Positions 9,704 to 17,824 of a DNA stretch of 64,000 nucleotides are shown here, in pieces. Source of the DNA: an uncultured Desulfobacter sp. (GTDB lineage Bacteria; Desulfobacterota; Desulfobacteria; Desulfobacterales; Desulfobacteraceae); contig NZ_OY761445.1 in assembly GCF_963664415.1 (NCBI RefSeq), forward strand, positions 2,258,501-2,322,500, read 5' to 3'. Position numbers and translations under genes: made by a program. Every line of letters begins with the position of its first letter. Position 1 is the first letter of the stretch. The notes beneath the pieces are model-generated. The model made no database searches. It was not told the origin of the DNA and was given only the letters and a program-made list of their open reading frames with translations.

Positions 9704-10201
9704 TTAGTTGCCTTGGGCTTTTCTTAGAAGTGCTGCGTTTTTTGCCTTTACGTCCGGATACGCTGCGGCCAGGCTGTTGGATTTTTTGGCCAGGGAAATC
9801 GCCTGAACGACATTTCCCTGGTCATACTGGGCCTTTGCCATCAAGTGCCAGACCAACGGGTCCTGACCGTCAATGTACAATGCCTGCTCCAGAATGGAAA
9901 AGGCGCGCTGGGGTTGCTTGTTTTTAAGTTGATTTTCAGCATTTTTAATCATCCGGGTCAGTGCCTTGGGGCGGGGACGTTGAACAGGCCGGACAGCAGA
10001 CAAAAGCGGATTCTGATCTTCACCTTTCCCCCCAACTGTTGAATCATCTGGCACACTGTTTTGATCCGGTACAGCCCCGCCGATTTCAGGCACGGATTGA
10101 GGGGGTAGATGGGACTGGGGCATTGAAACGGGTCTTTTCTGAGCACAGGCAGATAAAACAAAAAGAGAGATAAAAAGAAGATAAAAACAAAATTTTTTCA
10201 T
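9704..10201 (-). CDS. TPR-like lipoprotein, candidate PBP1B partner
   Basis: Predicted lipoprotein of 165 residues with a signal peptide ending in the lipobox LSAC (Cys near residue 19), a Pro/Ser-rich linker to about residue 85, and about two tetratricopeptide-like helical pairs (AFSILEQALYIDGQDPLVWH; AKAQYDQGNVVQAISLAKKS). Its ATG overlaps the stop of the PBP1B gene (ATGA), so it is translationally coupled to a peptidoglycan synthase. In gammaproteobacteria outer-membrane lipoproteins (LpoA, LpoB) activate PBP1 enzymes, and LpoA has a TPR-like N-domain. A similar role is inferred from linkage only; no sequence match to LpoB is claimed. Confidence 0.75.
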   Translation of the reverse strand: MKKFCFYLLFISLFVLSACAQKRPVSMPQSHLPPQSVPEIGGAVPDQNSVPDDSTVGGKGEDQNPLLSAVRPVQRPRPKALTRMIKNAENQLKNKQPQRAFSILEQALYIDGQDPLVWHLMAKAQYDQGNVVQAISLAKKSNSLAAAYPDVKAKNAALLRKAQGN

Positions 10202-12504
10202 TTGAACACATCCTTGAACCAGTCAATAAGATATCGCGGCTTTTTTTTCTGCACTGGTTGTCTGCCGGGCTGAGGATCCGACGGAGTCGGCTCAACGACA
10301 TCAGGATTTGGGTCGGGATCAGAATCAACAGGGGCTGACCCGCGGATAAAAGGCACGGCAAGTGCACCGGGCGCATTGTTGTTGGTACGAAGTCCGGTTT
10401 GCGGATTGATAACCGCCCACTCAATATTTTCCGGCGGGGTCAGAACCAGTGGCGTGTTGGGAATCTGGGCCATCAGCCGCCCAAAAACCTGCATGGCACC
10501 GGAAGATCCGGTGAGCCCTGTGGACTTATTGTCATCCCTGCCTACCCAGACCACGGCCAGACGATTCCCGGAAAATCCGGCAAACCAGGAATCCCGCAGA
10601 TCATTTGTGGTACCGGTTTTTCCGGCAATGCCCAGATTCGGGGAAAGCCATCTGGCCAAACCTCTTCCCGTACCTTCCCGGACCACGGCCTGTAGTGTTT
10701 TATCCACCAGAAAGACGGCACCCGGATCCAGGTGCTGTTCAATCTGCAAAGGATAGCGCTGAAGCGTTTCCCCATCAGGGGTGTACACGGTGTTTATGAC
10801 CCTGGCCGGGGTGTAAAAACCTCCCGAGGCCAGGGTGTGATAAACCTGGGCCACCTGAACCGGGGTCATCTCAAAACTGCCCAGAAGCATTGCAGGTACA
10901 AGCGGGGCAGAAGGTTTAAATCCCAACTGCCCCATGGTTTCAAAAACCGTTTCCAGCCCAATATCCATGCCCAGCCTGACCGTGGACGTATTGTATGAGT
11001 GGACCAGGGCCTGGTACAGGGGCAACTGCCCATGAAATTTTCTGTCATAATTCATGGGCTTCCAACGGCGGCCGCCACTTTTCAATGACACAGGTCCGTC
11101 ATTAATCTGTGTCACCAGGGTATATTTTTCAGGCTGTTCCAATGCCGAAAGATATACCGCGGGCTTCGCCAGCGACCCAATAAGACGCTTTGCATCTAAG
11201 GCACGGTTAAACCCTTCATATTTAGGTTCCTTGCCCCCCAAAAGCGCCTGGATCTCATTGGTGGCACAGGCGGTTACCACCACACCGGCCTCAAGCTTTG
11301 AACTTCTGCCCGCCATGAAATCCGCCACCCCTTTTTCCGCAGCCAGTTGCACCAAAGGATCAAACGGGGTAAAAATGCGCAATCCCATGGTTTTCAAATC
11401 TTTTTCACGGTATTCTTGCAGCAGCCTGCGCTTCACCAAATCCAGGTAAAAAGGAAACCTCCATTGCCGGGGTACCGGTATAACACCAAGGGGGCTGCCA
11501 AGTGATTTTGTCAGCTGGGAATCAGAAATCAAACCCTGGTCTGCCATAAGGCCAAGTACGGTATTTCGCCGGGCCGTGGCACGGTCCGGCCGAACCCTTG
11601 GATTGTAGACAGACGGTCCTTTAAGCATGCCTACCAACAAAGCCGTTTCTTCGACAGAAAGCAGTTCCAAAGACTTGCCGAAGTAAAACTGCGCTGCCAG
11701 CCCAAACCCGTGTATGGCCCTGGCACCATCCTGTCCCAGGTAAACCTCATTGATATAGGCTTCAAGAATTTCCTCTTTAGTGTATTGGCGCTCAATGGCG
11801 GCTGCGACAAAGGCTTCGCTGATCTTTCGTTTCAGTGTTTTTTCAGGGGAAAGGAAAAAATTTTTCGCCAGTTGCTGGGTCAGGGTACTGGCGCCCTGGG
11901 TAAACCGGCCCTCCCGGATATTGACCACAATGGCTCTGAAAATCGACTTAAAATCAATCCCGTAATGGGAATAAAAATTTTTATCCTCCACGGCCACGAT
12001 GGTCTTTTTAAGTAACGCCGGAATATCTTCAGTGCTTACAAGGACACGGTCTTCCATGGAAGAAGGGTAAAACTGCCCAATCAGCACAGGATCCAGCTGT
12101 GCCATGTCCGTGGTACGACCTTTGGATTCAAGTTGGGCAATGCGGCCGCCGGAGATGGTAAGCTCAATGCGGCGCATAGGTCGGCGCTGGGTGCCGAAAT
12201 CAAAGGGTCTGCAATTGAGAACAAATCGTCCCTGGTAACGGGTATACGTAGCTGGAACTGTCAGCTGCGCCAGGGTTGATACCTTGCGGTATCCCATCAG
12301 ATCCAATTCCTGCCCAAGGGATTTGGCGGACAGCAGCAACCCCGGATACAGGGTCATAGGCCGTGCATATACTTTGGCCGGTATATCCCACAACCGGTCT
12401 TTGAACCGCTCGGCCACCTGATGGTTGATCAGATAAGCATAGCCAAAGACAGCCAAGCATGCACACAACAATAATAAAATGACCAGCCGTCTCAATAGTT
12501 TCAT
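10198..12504 (-). CDS. mrcB: penicillin-binding protein 1B (bifunctional transglycosylase/transpeptidase)
   Basis: Class A PBP that polymerises and cross-links peptidoglycan, anchored in the inner membrane by an N-terminal helix (residues 7-27). A UB2H-like segment (about 30-120) precedes the GT51 domain, which has the catalytic Glu in VAVEDKNFYSHYGID (about 172) and GASTLTQQLAKN (about 205). The transpeptidase domain has the nucleophile motif SLAKP (Ser near 443), SYNTS (about 501) and KTGTT (about 628). The linker SIGSLAKP style is that of PBP1B rather than PBP1A. The protein is 768 residues, normal for the family. It starts 11 bases after hemA and overlaps the downstream lipoprotein gene. 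Confidence 0.93.
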   Translation of the reverse strand: MKLLRRLVILLLLCACLAVFGYAYLINHQVAERFKDRLWDIPAKVYARPMTLYPGLLLSAKSLGQELDLMGYRKVSTLAQLTVPATYTRYQGRFVLNCRPFDFGTQRRPMRRIELTISGGRIAQLESKGRTTDMAQLDPVLIGQFYPSSMEDRVLVSTEDIPALLKKTIVAVEDKNFYSHYGIDFKSIFRAIVVNIREGRFTQGASTLTQQLAKNFFLSPEKTLKRKISEAFVAAAIERQYTKEEILEAYINEVYLGQDGARAIHGFGLAAQFYFGKSLELLSVEETALLVGMLKGPSVYNPRVRPDRATARRNTVLGLMADQGLISDSQLTKSLGSPLGVIPVPRQWRFPFYLDLVKRRLLQEYREKDLKTMGLRIFTPFDPLVQLAAEKGVADFMAGRSSKLEAGVVVTACATNEIQALLGGKEPKYEGFNRALDAKRLIGSLAKPAVYLSALEQPEKYTLVTQINDGPVSLKSGGRRWKPMNYDRKFHGQLPLYQALVHSYNTSTVRLGMDIGLETVFETMGQLGFKPSAPLVPAMLLGSFEMTPVQVAQVYHTLASGGFYTPARVINTVYTPDGETLQRYPLQIEQHLDPGAVFLVDKTLQAVVREGTGRGLARWLSPNLGIAGKTGTTNDLRDSWFAGFSGNRLAVVWVGRDDNKSTGLTGSSGAMQVFGRLMAQIPNTPLVLTPPENIEWAVINPQTGLRTNNNAPGALAVPFIRGSAPVDSDPDPNPDVVEPTPSDPQPGRQPVQKKKPRYLIDWFKDVFK

Positions 12505-12515
12505 TTAGATCACCT

Positions 12516-13811
12516 TCAATAATTGTGATCCGGGATGTCCAGATTGAACAATTGCCGGGCTATATTCAAATACAAAGAATCGTCCCGGTGATCACCGGTG
12601 TTACGCAAAAATAAAATGGGATCATGAATGGCACGGGACGCAATAGCCCGGGTCATCCTGCGGATGGATTCGGCATCACCCTTTGACAAATGAGGCAACC
12701 CGGCCAGGGTTTTCTCACATTCCAGATTCACAATGTCCGTCATTTTCTGGTTGATAGCCTTGATGGTCGGCACCACGGCCAGTTCATCCAGCCACCGGCG
12801 GAAAGCCAGCAACGCCTCTTCCACAAACCGCTGGGCCCTTATGGTCTCCTGTTCCCGCTGGCTGATATTTGTTTCAACAATATTTCTCAAATCGTCAATA
12901 TCATACACATAGGCATTGGAAATTTTATTGATCCGGGGATCAATATCTCTAGGTACGGCAATATCAATGAAAAATAAAGTTTTATGCTGTCTTTTTTTCA
13001 TGATGCCCTTCACCTGGTCACGGGTCAGCACATAATCCGTGGCCCCGGTGGAACTGATAATGATATCCACATCTGCCAATGCCGCTTCCCGTTCCTCGTA
13101 CTGAACCGCCTGTCCGTTGAATTTACGGGCCAGTTCCAAAGCGTTTTTAAATGTGCGGTTGGCCACCACGATCTGTTTGACCTGGTGGGCCAGAAGGTGT
13201 TCAACAGCCAGTTCGGCCATCTCACCGGCCCCGATCAGCATAACACTTTTGGTGGCAAGATCTGCAAAAATTTTATGGGCAAGTTCAATGGCGGCATAGG
13301 AGATTGACACGGCATTATCCCCGATGCCGGTGTGTTTTCTCACCCGCTTTGCCACGGAAAAAGACTTATGCATCAGGCGGTTGAGCAAAACCCCTGTGGT
13401 TCCGACACTTATGGCTGTTTTATACGCCTTTTTCACCTGTCCCAGAATCTGGGGTTCCCCAACCACCATTGAATCAAGGCTTGCCGCTACACAAAACAAA
13501 TGGCGGACGGCATCATCATCGGTGTGGATGTACAAGGATGACTTGAAGTCTGAAACAGGTAACTGCTTGAGTTCAGAAATAAATGCCAAAACGGCATCAA
13601 TTCTGTCGTTATGCTCCTCATCTCCGGCTTTGGGAATATATAAAAATTCCAGACGATTGCAGGTGGAAAACACCAGGCCTTCTTTGATACCTGAATCCTG
13701 TTTTATAAAGTCCAGAGCCGTTTCAATCTGTTCCTGGGAGAAAGACAGTTTCTCCCGGAGCTCCACAGGCGCGGTTTTATGGCTGGCACCAATCAGAATT
13801 ATCTTTGACAT
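12516..13811 (-). CDS. hemA: glutamyl-tRNA reductase
   Basis: First committed enzyme of the C5 tetrapyrrole pathway; it reduces Glu-tRNA(Glu) to glutamate-1-semialdehyde with NADPH. The N-terminus (ASHKTAPVELREK, residues 9-21) and the nucleophile Cys51 in STCNRLEFLY are diagnostic. The NADPH fold is at MLIGAGEMAELAVEHL (about 190), and the C-terminal dimerisation helices follow (RRWLDELAVVPTI). Length 431 is typical. It lies downstream of a CcsA/HemX-like gene and precorrin-2 dehydrogenase, so the operon makes tetrapyrrole precursors and siroheme, as expected for a sulfite-reducing organism. Confidence 0.95.
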   Translation of the reverse strand: MSKIILIGASHKTAPVELREKLSFSQEQIETALDFIKQDSGIKEGLVFSTCNRLEFLYIPKAGDEEHNDRIDAVLAFISELKQLPVSDFKSSLYIHTDDDAVRHLFCVAASLDSMVVGEPQILGQVKKAYKTAISVGTTGVLLNRLMHKSFSVAKRVRKHTGIGDNAVSISYAAIELAHKIFADLATKSVMLIGAGEMAELAVEHLLAHQVKQIVVANRTFKNALELARKFNGQAVQYEEREAALADVDIIISSTGATDYVLTRDQVKGIMKKRQHKTLFFIDIAVPRDIDPRINKISNAYVYDIDDLRNIVETNISQREQETIRAQRFVEEALLAFRRWLDELAVVPTIKAINQKMTDIVNLECEKTLAGLPHLSKGDAESIRRMTRAIASRAIHDPILFLRNTGDHRDDSLYLNIARQLFNLDIPDHNY

Positions 13812-13835
13812 AATGGGTAAATCTGCGTCCTGTTC

Positions 13836-14672
13836 TTATTGGGTAAACCCCTGGTGATGCCCGCCAAGGAAAAAATTCACCCCCAGGAAGGTAAAAATTA
13901 ATATCACAAAAGCAATCACGGACATGACCGCGGAATTGCGTCCCCGCCAGCCCGAATAGAGCCGAAGATGCAAAAGGGCCGCATACACCAGCCAGGCACC
14001 CAGGGAAAACACCTCTTTTACATCCCATCGCCAGAAACTGCCCCATACGGATCTGGCATAAATAAAGCCGGTGACAAGCCCAAAAGTCAACAAGGCAAAC
14101 CCTGTGGTAATACAAGTATAAGACACGGCATCCAAAAAATCCAAAGAGGGCAGCCGCCTGAAAAAGAACCCCGGACTTTTGCCTTTAATTCCCTGCTCTT
14201 GAAGCAGATAAAGGATCCCGGCACCGCAGGCCAGGGCAAGCATGGCCTCCCCACTGAAAATGAGTATAATATGCCCGAAAAAGAAAATGCCCTTATATAT
14301 CTTGTCCGGGGCCTTGGCTGCCTCGGGCAGTAAAATAGATGCAATCATCAGAACACTGATCATGGCCGTGGCATAGACACCAAGAATTTTTAAACGAAAC
14401 CGGTACTGGGTGTAAATAAACATGGCAGCAAGAGACAGGCCTGCCATGGACAGGCTCTGGCCAAGGGTATAGATGGGCAGGCCCCCAAGTGCCGCGCTTT
14501 GCAGAACAATGGCAAACAGATGAGCGATGGCCCCGATACCCACAGCGCCAAAGGCGGTCTGCTGTATCCGGTCTTTCTGGTGAAAAAGATAGCAAAAATA
14601 TCCGGCGGTGCTGATCAGGTAAAAAAAGGTTGCGCACTGCAAAAGGATAAAAGGAATATTCATAAATATCAA
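13836..14672 (-). CDS. CcsA/HemX-like cytochrome c assembly membrane protein
   Basis: Integral membrane protein of 278 residues with about eight hydrophobic helices. Near residues 212-240 it carries the heme-handling motif of the CcmC/CcsA superfamily: WGSFWRWDVKEVFSLGAWL, matching the W-G-x-x-W-x-W-D-x-K-E pattern. Members next to hemA are usually named HemX; larger CcsA proteins work with ResB in system II cytochrome c maturation. No ResB is nearby, so either a role in heme traffic or control of HemA level is possible. It overlaps the upstream cysG-N gene by four bases and ends 24 bases before hemA. Confidence 0.85.
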   Translation of the reverse strand: MIFMNIPFILLQCATFFYLISTAGYFCYLFHQKDRIQQTAFGAVGIGAIAHLFAIVLQSAALGGLPIYTLGQSLSMAGLSLAAMFIYTQYRFRLKILGVYATAMISVLMIASILLPEAAKAPDKIYKGIFFFGHIILIFSGEAMLALACGAGILYLLQEQGIKGKSPGFFFRRLPSLDFLDAVSYTCITTGFALLTFGLVTGFIYARSVWGSFWRWDVKEVFSLGAWLVYAALLHLRLYSGWRGRNSAVMSVIAFVILIFTFLGVNFFLGGHHQGFTQ

Positions 14673-15343
14673 AACTCCCTGGTACCGAAATCGGGCATCA
14701 GCCGTTCCAGGCTGAAGCCATCATCCAGGACCTTGGCAAGCACGGCATCAATCTGCCGGGTGTGTCCTGCGGCAATTTTTTCAGGCAAATCAGCATCAAG
14801 CAGGGCACGAAAAATCTTGCGGTGCCCCTTGGGATCATGTCCCTGTTCCAGCAAAATGGCTCTGATGCGGCCTAAAAGGGTTGCAAGAATACCATATTCA
14901 GGGCCAAAATGTGCTTCAAGGGCCATGCGCAGACGTCTTGAAAGTGCCGGACTTGCCCCGCAGGTGGATACGGCAAACAACAGCTCGCCTCTGTCCACCA
15001 CGGCCGGCAGGATAAAATCACCTTTGTCCCGGCCGTCAGCAATATTGCACAATATATTTTTCTTTTGTGCAGCCTGCCGTATCCTGGCATTTAACTGCAT
15101 ATTATCTGTGGCGGCAAAAGCCAGGCTCATGCCGACCAGATCCGAATCTTCAAATTCTTTTTCTTTTAAGGAGATGGCAGACAACGGCATACCCAACAAT
15201 TCATCTGAAAAGCCAAGGCTGACCACGGTAACCCGGGCACCTGCCCGGGCAAGACCCAACGCCTTTCTTGTTCCCACTGCACCACCGCCGACCACAAGGC
15301 AGCATCTATCTTTAACATCTAAAAAAATCGGATAGTAATCCAT
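14669..15343 (-). CDS. precorrin-2 dehydrogenase (CysG N-terminal / Met8-like)
   Basis: NAD-dependent oxidation of precorrin-2 to sirohydrochlorin, possibly with ferrochelation, in siroheme synthesis. The Rossmann motif LVVGGGAVGTRKALGLARAGA starts near residue 13 and the SxCGASPALSRRLRMALE segment near 125 is typical of CysG(B)/Met8. The frame is open back to 15412, but the start at 15343 (MDYYPIFLDVKDR) has an AAGGG sequence eight bases upstream and matches the family's usual N-terminus. There is no methyltransferase (CobA) domain, so uroporphyrinogen methylation must be encoded elsewhere. First gene of the run with ccsA/hemX and hemA. Confidence 0.9.
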   Translation of the reverse strand: MDYYPIFLDVKDRCCLVVGGGAVGTRKALGLARAGARVTVVSLGFSDELLGMPLSAISLKEKEFEDSDLVGMSLAFAATDNMQLNARIRQAAQKKNILCNIADGRDKGDFILPAVVDRGELLFAVSTCGASPALSRRLRMALEAHFGPEYGILATLLGRIRAILLEQGHDPKGHRKIFRALLDADLPEKIAAGHTRQIDAVLAKVLDDGFSLERLMPDFGTREF

Positions 15344-15531
15344 CACCTCATCCCTTATTCGCCCTTGTTTGAGCAGGGGGTTTAATATATATTGCCTCTT
15401 AGTTTTTTTCAATGTTTATCCTTTTAACAGCCATGGGCTGATCTGGTCTATGAACACCCGGACTTAACCCACAACAAAAGTTGAAAGAACCTTGCAGCGT
15501 AAACAAAATTTTCCTAACATAAGGTCATGAC

Positions 15532-16380
15532 GTGATTATCGATGCCCATACCCATCTTTTTTTCCAGGACGTTGTAGACAACAGGACCCCGTTTTTTGAC
15601 AACGAACCTGAATTTATGCTTTTATATGATTCTCCAAAGTCAAAAATTGCAACAGCATCCCAACTGATAGAGACCATGGATCAACATGGGGTGGATGTCT
15701 CCATTATTTTCGGATTTCCGTGGCGCAATCCTGAATACGCACAAAGAAACAATGATGCGATCATAGCGGCGGTCAACACCCACCCCAAACGATTGCGGGG
15801 TCTGGCCTGTTTTGATCTGTCCTGGGAGGGTGCTGCAAAAGAGGCAGAACGCTGTATTGATGCAGGGCTTTCCGGTGTGGGGGAACTTGCCTTTTACATG
15901 TCCGGCATTGATGACCGGGCCATCCGGCTTTTGGAACCTGTGATGGAGGTTCTCAAACACAAGGGCAATTTACCGTGTATGATCCATACCAACGAGCCTG
16001 TGGGGCATCACTATCCGGGGAAATCTCCGGTCACCCTTGGCCAGATTGATAATCTGGCCCAAACCTTTTCAGACAATAAAATCATTCTTGCCCACTGGGG
16101 CGGCGGCATATTTTTTTACCACACCATGAAAAAACAGATGAAAGAGCGGCTTAAAAACATCTGGTATGATACGGCAGCCTCCGTATTTCTTTATGACCCG
16201 AAAATCTACGATATGGCGGTCACGGCCGGGGTGTTGAAAAAAGTGTTGCTGGGTACCGATTACCCCCTGCTTACCCCGGACAGGTATTACAAAGACCTTG
16301 ACCAATCACAACTGACGTTAGAACAAAAACGGATGGTGCTCGGCGAAAATGCCCGGGCATTGTTCCCGGACATACAGTAA
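15532..16380 (+). CDS. amidohydrolase-family protein (TIM-barrel metal hydrolase)
   Basis: 282-residue protein of the amidohydrolase_2 family (COG2159). The metal-binding DAHTHLFF follows the start (residues 3-10), a second His lies in MIHTNEPVGHH (about 150), a third in ILAHWGGG (about 187), and the catalytic Asp in LLGTDYPLL (about 242). It starts at GTG, with AAGG about ten bases upstream (TAAGGTCATGAC). It is transcribed alone, divergent from the tetrapyrrole operon. The substrate is unknown; relatives include decarboxylases and hydrolases of aromatic or amide compounds. Confidence 0.85.
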   Translation: MIIDAHTHLFFQDVVDNRTPFFDNEPEFMLLYDSPKSKIATASQLIETMDQHGVDVSIIFGFPWRNPEYAQRNNDAIIAAVNTHPKRLRGLACFDLSWEGAAKEAERCIDAGLSGVGELAFYMSGIDDRAIRLLEPVMEVLKHKGNLPCMIHTNEPVGHHYPGKSPVTLGQIDNLAQTFSDNKIILAHWGGGIFFYHTMKKQMKERLKNIWYDTAASVFLYDPKIYDMAVTAGVLKKVLLGTDYPLLTPDRYYKDLDQSQLTLEQKRMVLGENARALFPDIQ

Positions 16381-16508
16381 AGATACCGTTCTAATTATTT
16401 TTTAAGCGTTCCCTGGTTTACACCGGCCCTACAATCTCTATCGGGAACGCCATCGAATATCTCTCTGGGGTGGCGATCTTTTAGGACCACCGTTAACGAA
16501 AGGGCTGT

Positions 16509-17816
16509 ATGCGAAAGCCAAAAGCTAAATTATCATTTCAATGGAAAATTCGAATTACATTTTGTCTATTGTCTGTTGGTCTCACCAGCCTTGGTGTCTA
16601 TTATTTTTATGTAGCAAGCTATCAAACTATTTTCAGCTTGTTACAAAAAAACCTTAGAGATGTCAGCAGTGTCGGTGCAATGCTGCTCGACCACGACATT
16701 AGAGACGCCATCAAACGGTTAAAAAAAAAAGCGTTTGAAGAAGCTGAATTTAACTTGCAGGTGATTGATTCGCTTCCGTTAGGTGGAAGCACCAGAAGCA
16801 TTCCGCCAGAAAAAGTAAATAGTATTCAATCATCAAATGATTTTCTAACGATTCTGCACCGTCTTAAAATGATAAATCATGCGAGTTATAAAGGCGCAGT
16901 ACCTTTGTTGGATGAATACCCGGGCACCGGTCATGAGGGTTTTGCAAAAGGCATGATCGGTGCATACCTTATAGTTGGCGTGGAGAGCCTGTCCCCCAAT
17001 ATGGGTATGTACCTTGTATCTACGGACCCTTGGGCAACGGATGACGGGTGGCCGGGAAATCCCATTGGTACTTTGTTTCGATCTTTTGTTCCATTTTCAA
17101 AATTCAGACATAAAACATATATTCACAATGAATTGATAACCGACGCTTTTTACAAATCCTTATCAGGAAGTTTTCCCATATTAGACAAAAATAACGAAAC
17201 AATTGCCATGCTGGGTGTAGATTATTCCGTTGGGGCTGAGTTGAACAAACTGTTGAAATTAAAATGGATTTGCGTTGCCTTAATACTTTGCAGTGTTATC
17301 CTTTCCTTTCTGCTCTCTTTTATCATTTCAGTGTTCCTTAACAGCTCCCTCAAATCACTGATAGAAGGCACGAGGAATATCGGGAAGGGCGATTTTCAAA
17401 CTCGGATCTCAGTGCCTTCCAATGATGAGTTTGGTATTCTGGCCCAAGAGATCAACAACATGAGCCAAAACCTTGAAAAGGTAACAGTATCCAAGGGTAA
17501 ACTTGAACTTGAAATCATACAAAAAAAGCAGCTTCAAAAAGAAAAACAAAAAGTGATTGAGGATCTTGAAATAGCCCTGGACGAAATTAAGACCTTAAAA
17601 GGCATTGTCCCAATTTGTGCCAATTGTAAAAAAATTCGTGATGATAAAGGGTATTGGAATAACCTCGAATCGTATATCGAGAAACACTCTGATGCTTCTT
17701 TTAGCCATGGCATGTGCCCAGAGTGTTTAGAGGCGCTTTACGGCAAAGAACAATGGTATATTAAAATGAAAAGAAAAAAGAAGGGGAGTCACAATTCCGG
17801 GACTACAGTTGGGTGA
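16509..17816 (+). CDS. Cache-HAMP membrane sensor with C-terminal CxxC tail
   Basis: 435-residue membrane sensor. TM1 lies near 14-34, a large extracytoplasmic Cache-like domain at about 40-245, TM2 near 252-277, HAMP to about 330, and a Lys/Glu-rich coiled coil to about 362. There is no kinase, cyclase, GGDEF or methyl-accepting domain. Instead the protein ends in a conserved tail, VPICANCKKIRDDKGYW, followed by an amphipathic stretch and a second CPEC pair, forming a possible zinc or redox knuckle. I know this tail from the C-termini of many deltaproteobacterial sensor proteins; its function is not known to me. Confidence 0.75.
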   Translation: MRKPKAKLSFQWKIRITFCLLSVGLTSLGVYYFYVASYQTIFSLLQKNLRDVSSVGAMLLDHDIRDAIKRLKKKAFEEAEFNLQVIDSLPLGGSTRSIPPEKVNSIQSSNDFLTILHRLKMINHASYKGAVPLLDEYPGTGHEGFAKGMIGAYLIVGVESLSPNMGMYLVSTDPWATDDGWPGNPIGTLFRSFVPFSKFRHKTYIHNELITDAFYKSLSGSFPILDKNNETIAMLGVDYSVGAELNKLLKLKWICVALILCSVILSFLLSFIISVFLNSSLKSLIEGTRNIGKGDFQTRISVPSNDEFGILAQEINNMSQNLEKVTVSKGKLELEIIQKKQLQKEKQKVIEDLEIALDEIKTLKGIVPICANCKKIRDDKGYWNNLESYIEKHSDASFSHGMCPECLEALYGKEQWYIKMKRKKKGSHNSGTTVG

Positions 17817-17824
17817 CGCTTCGT

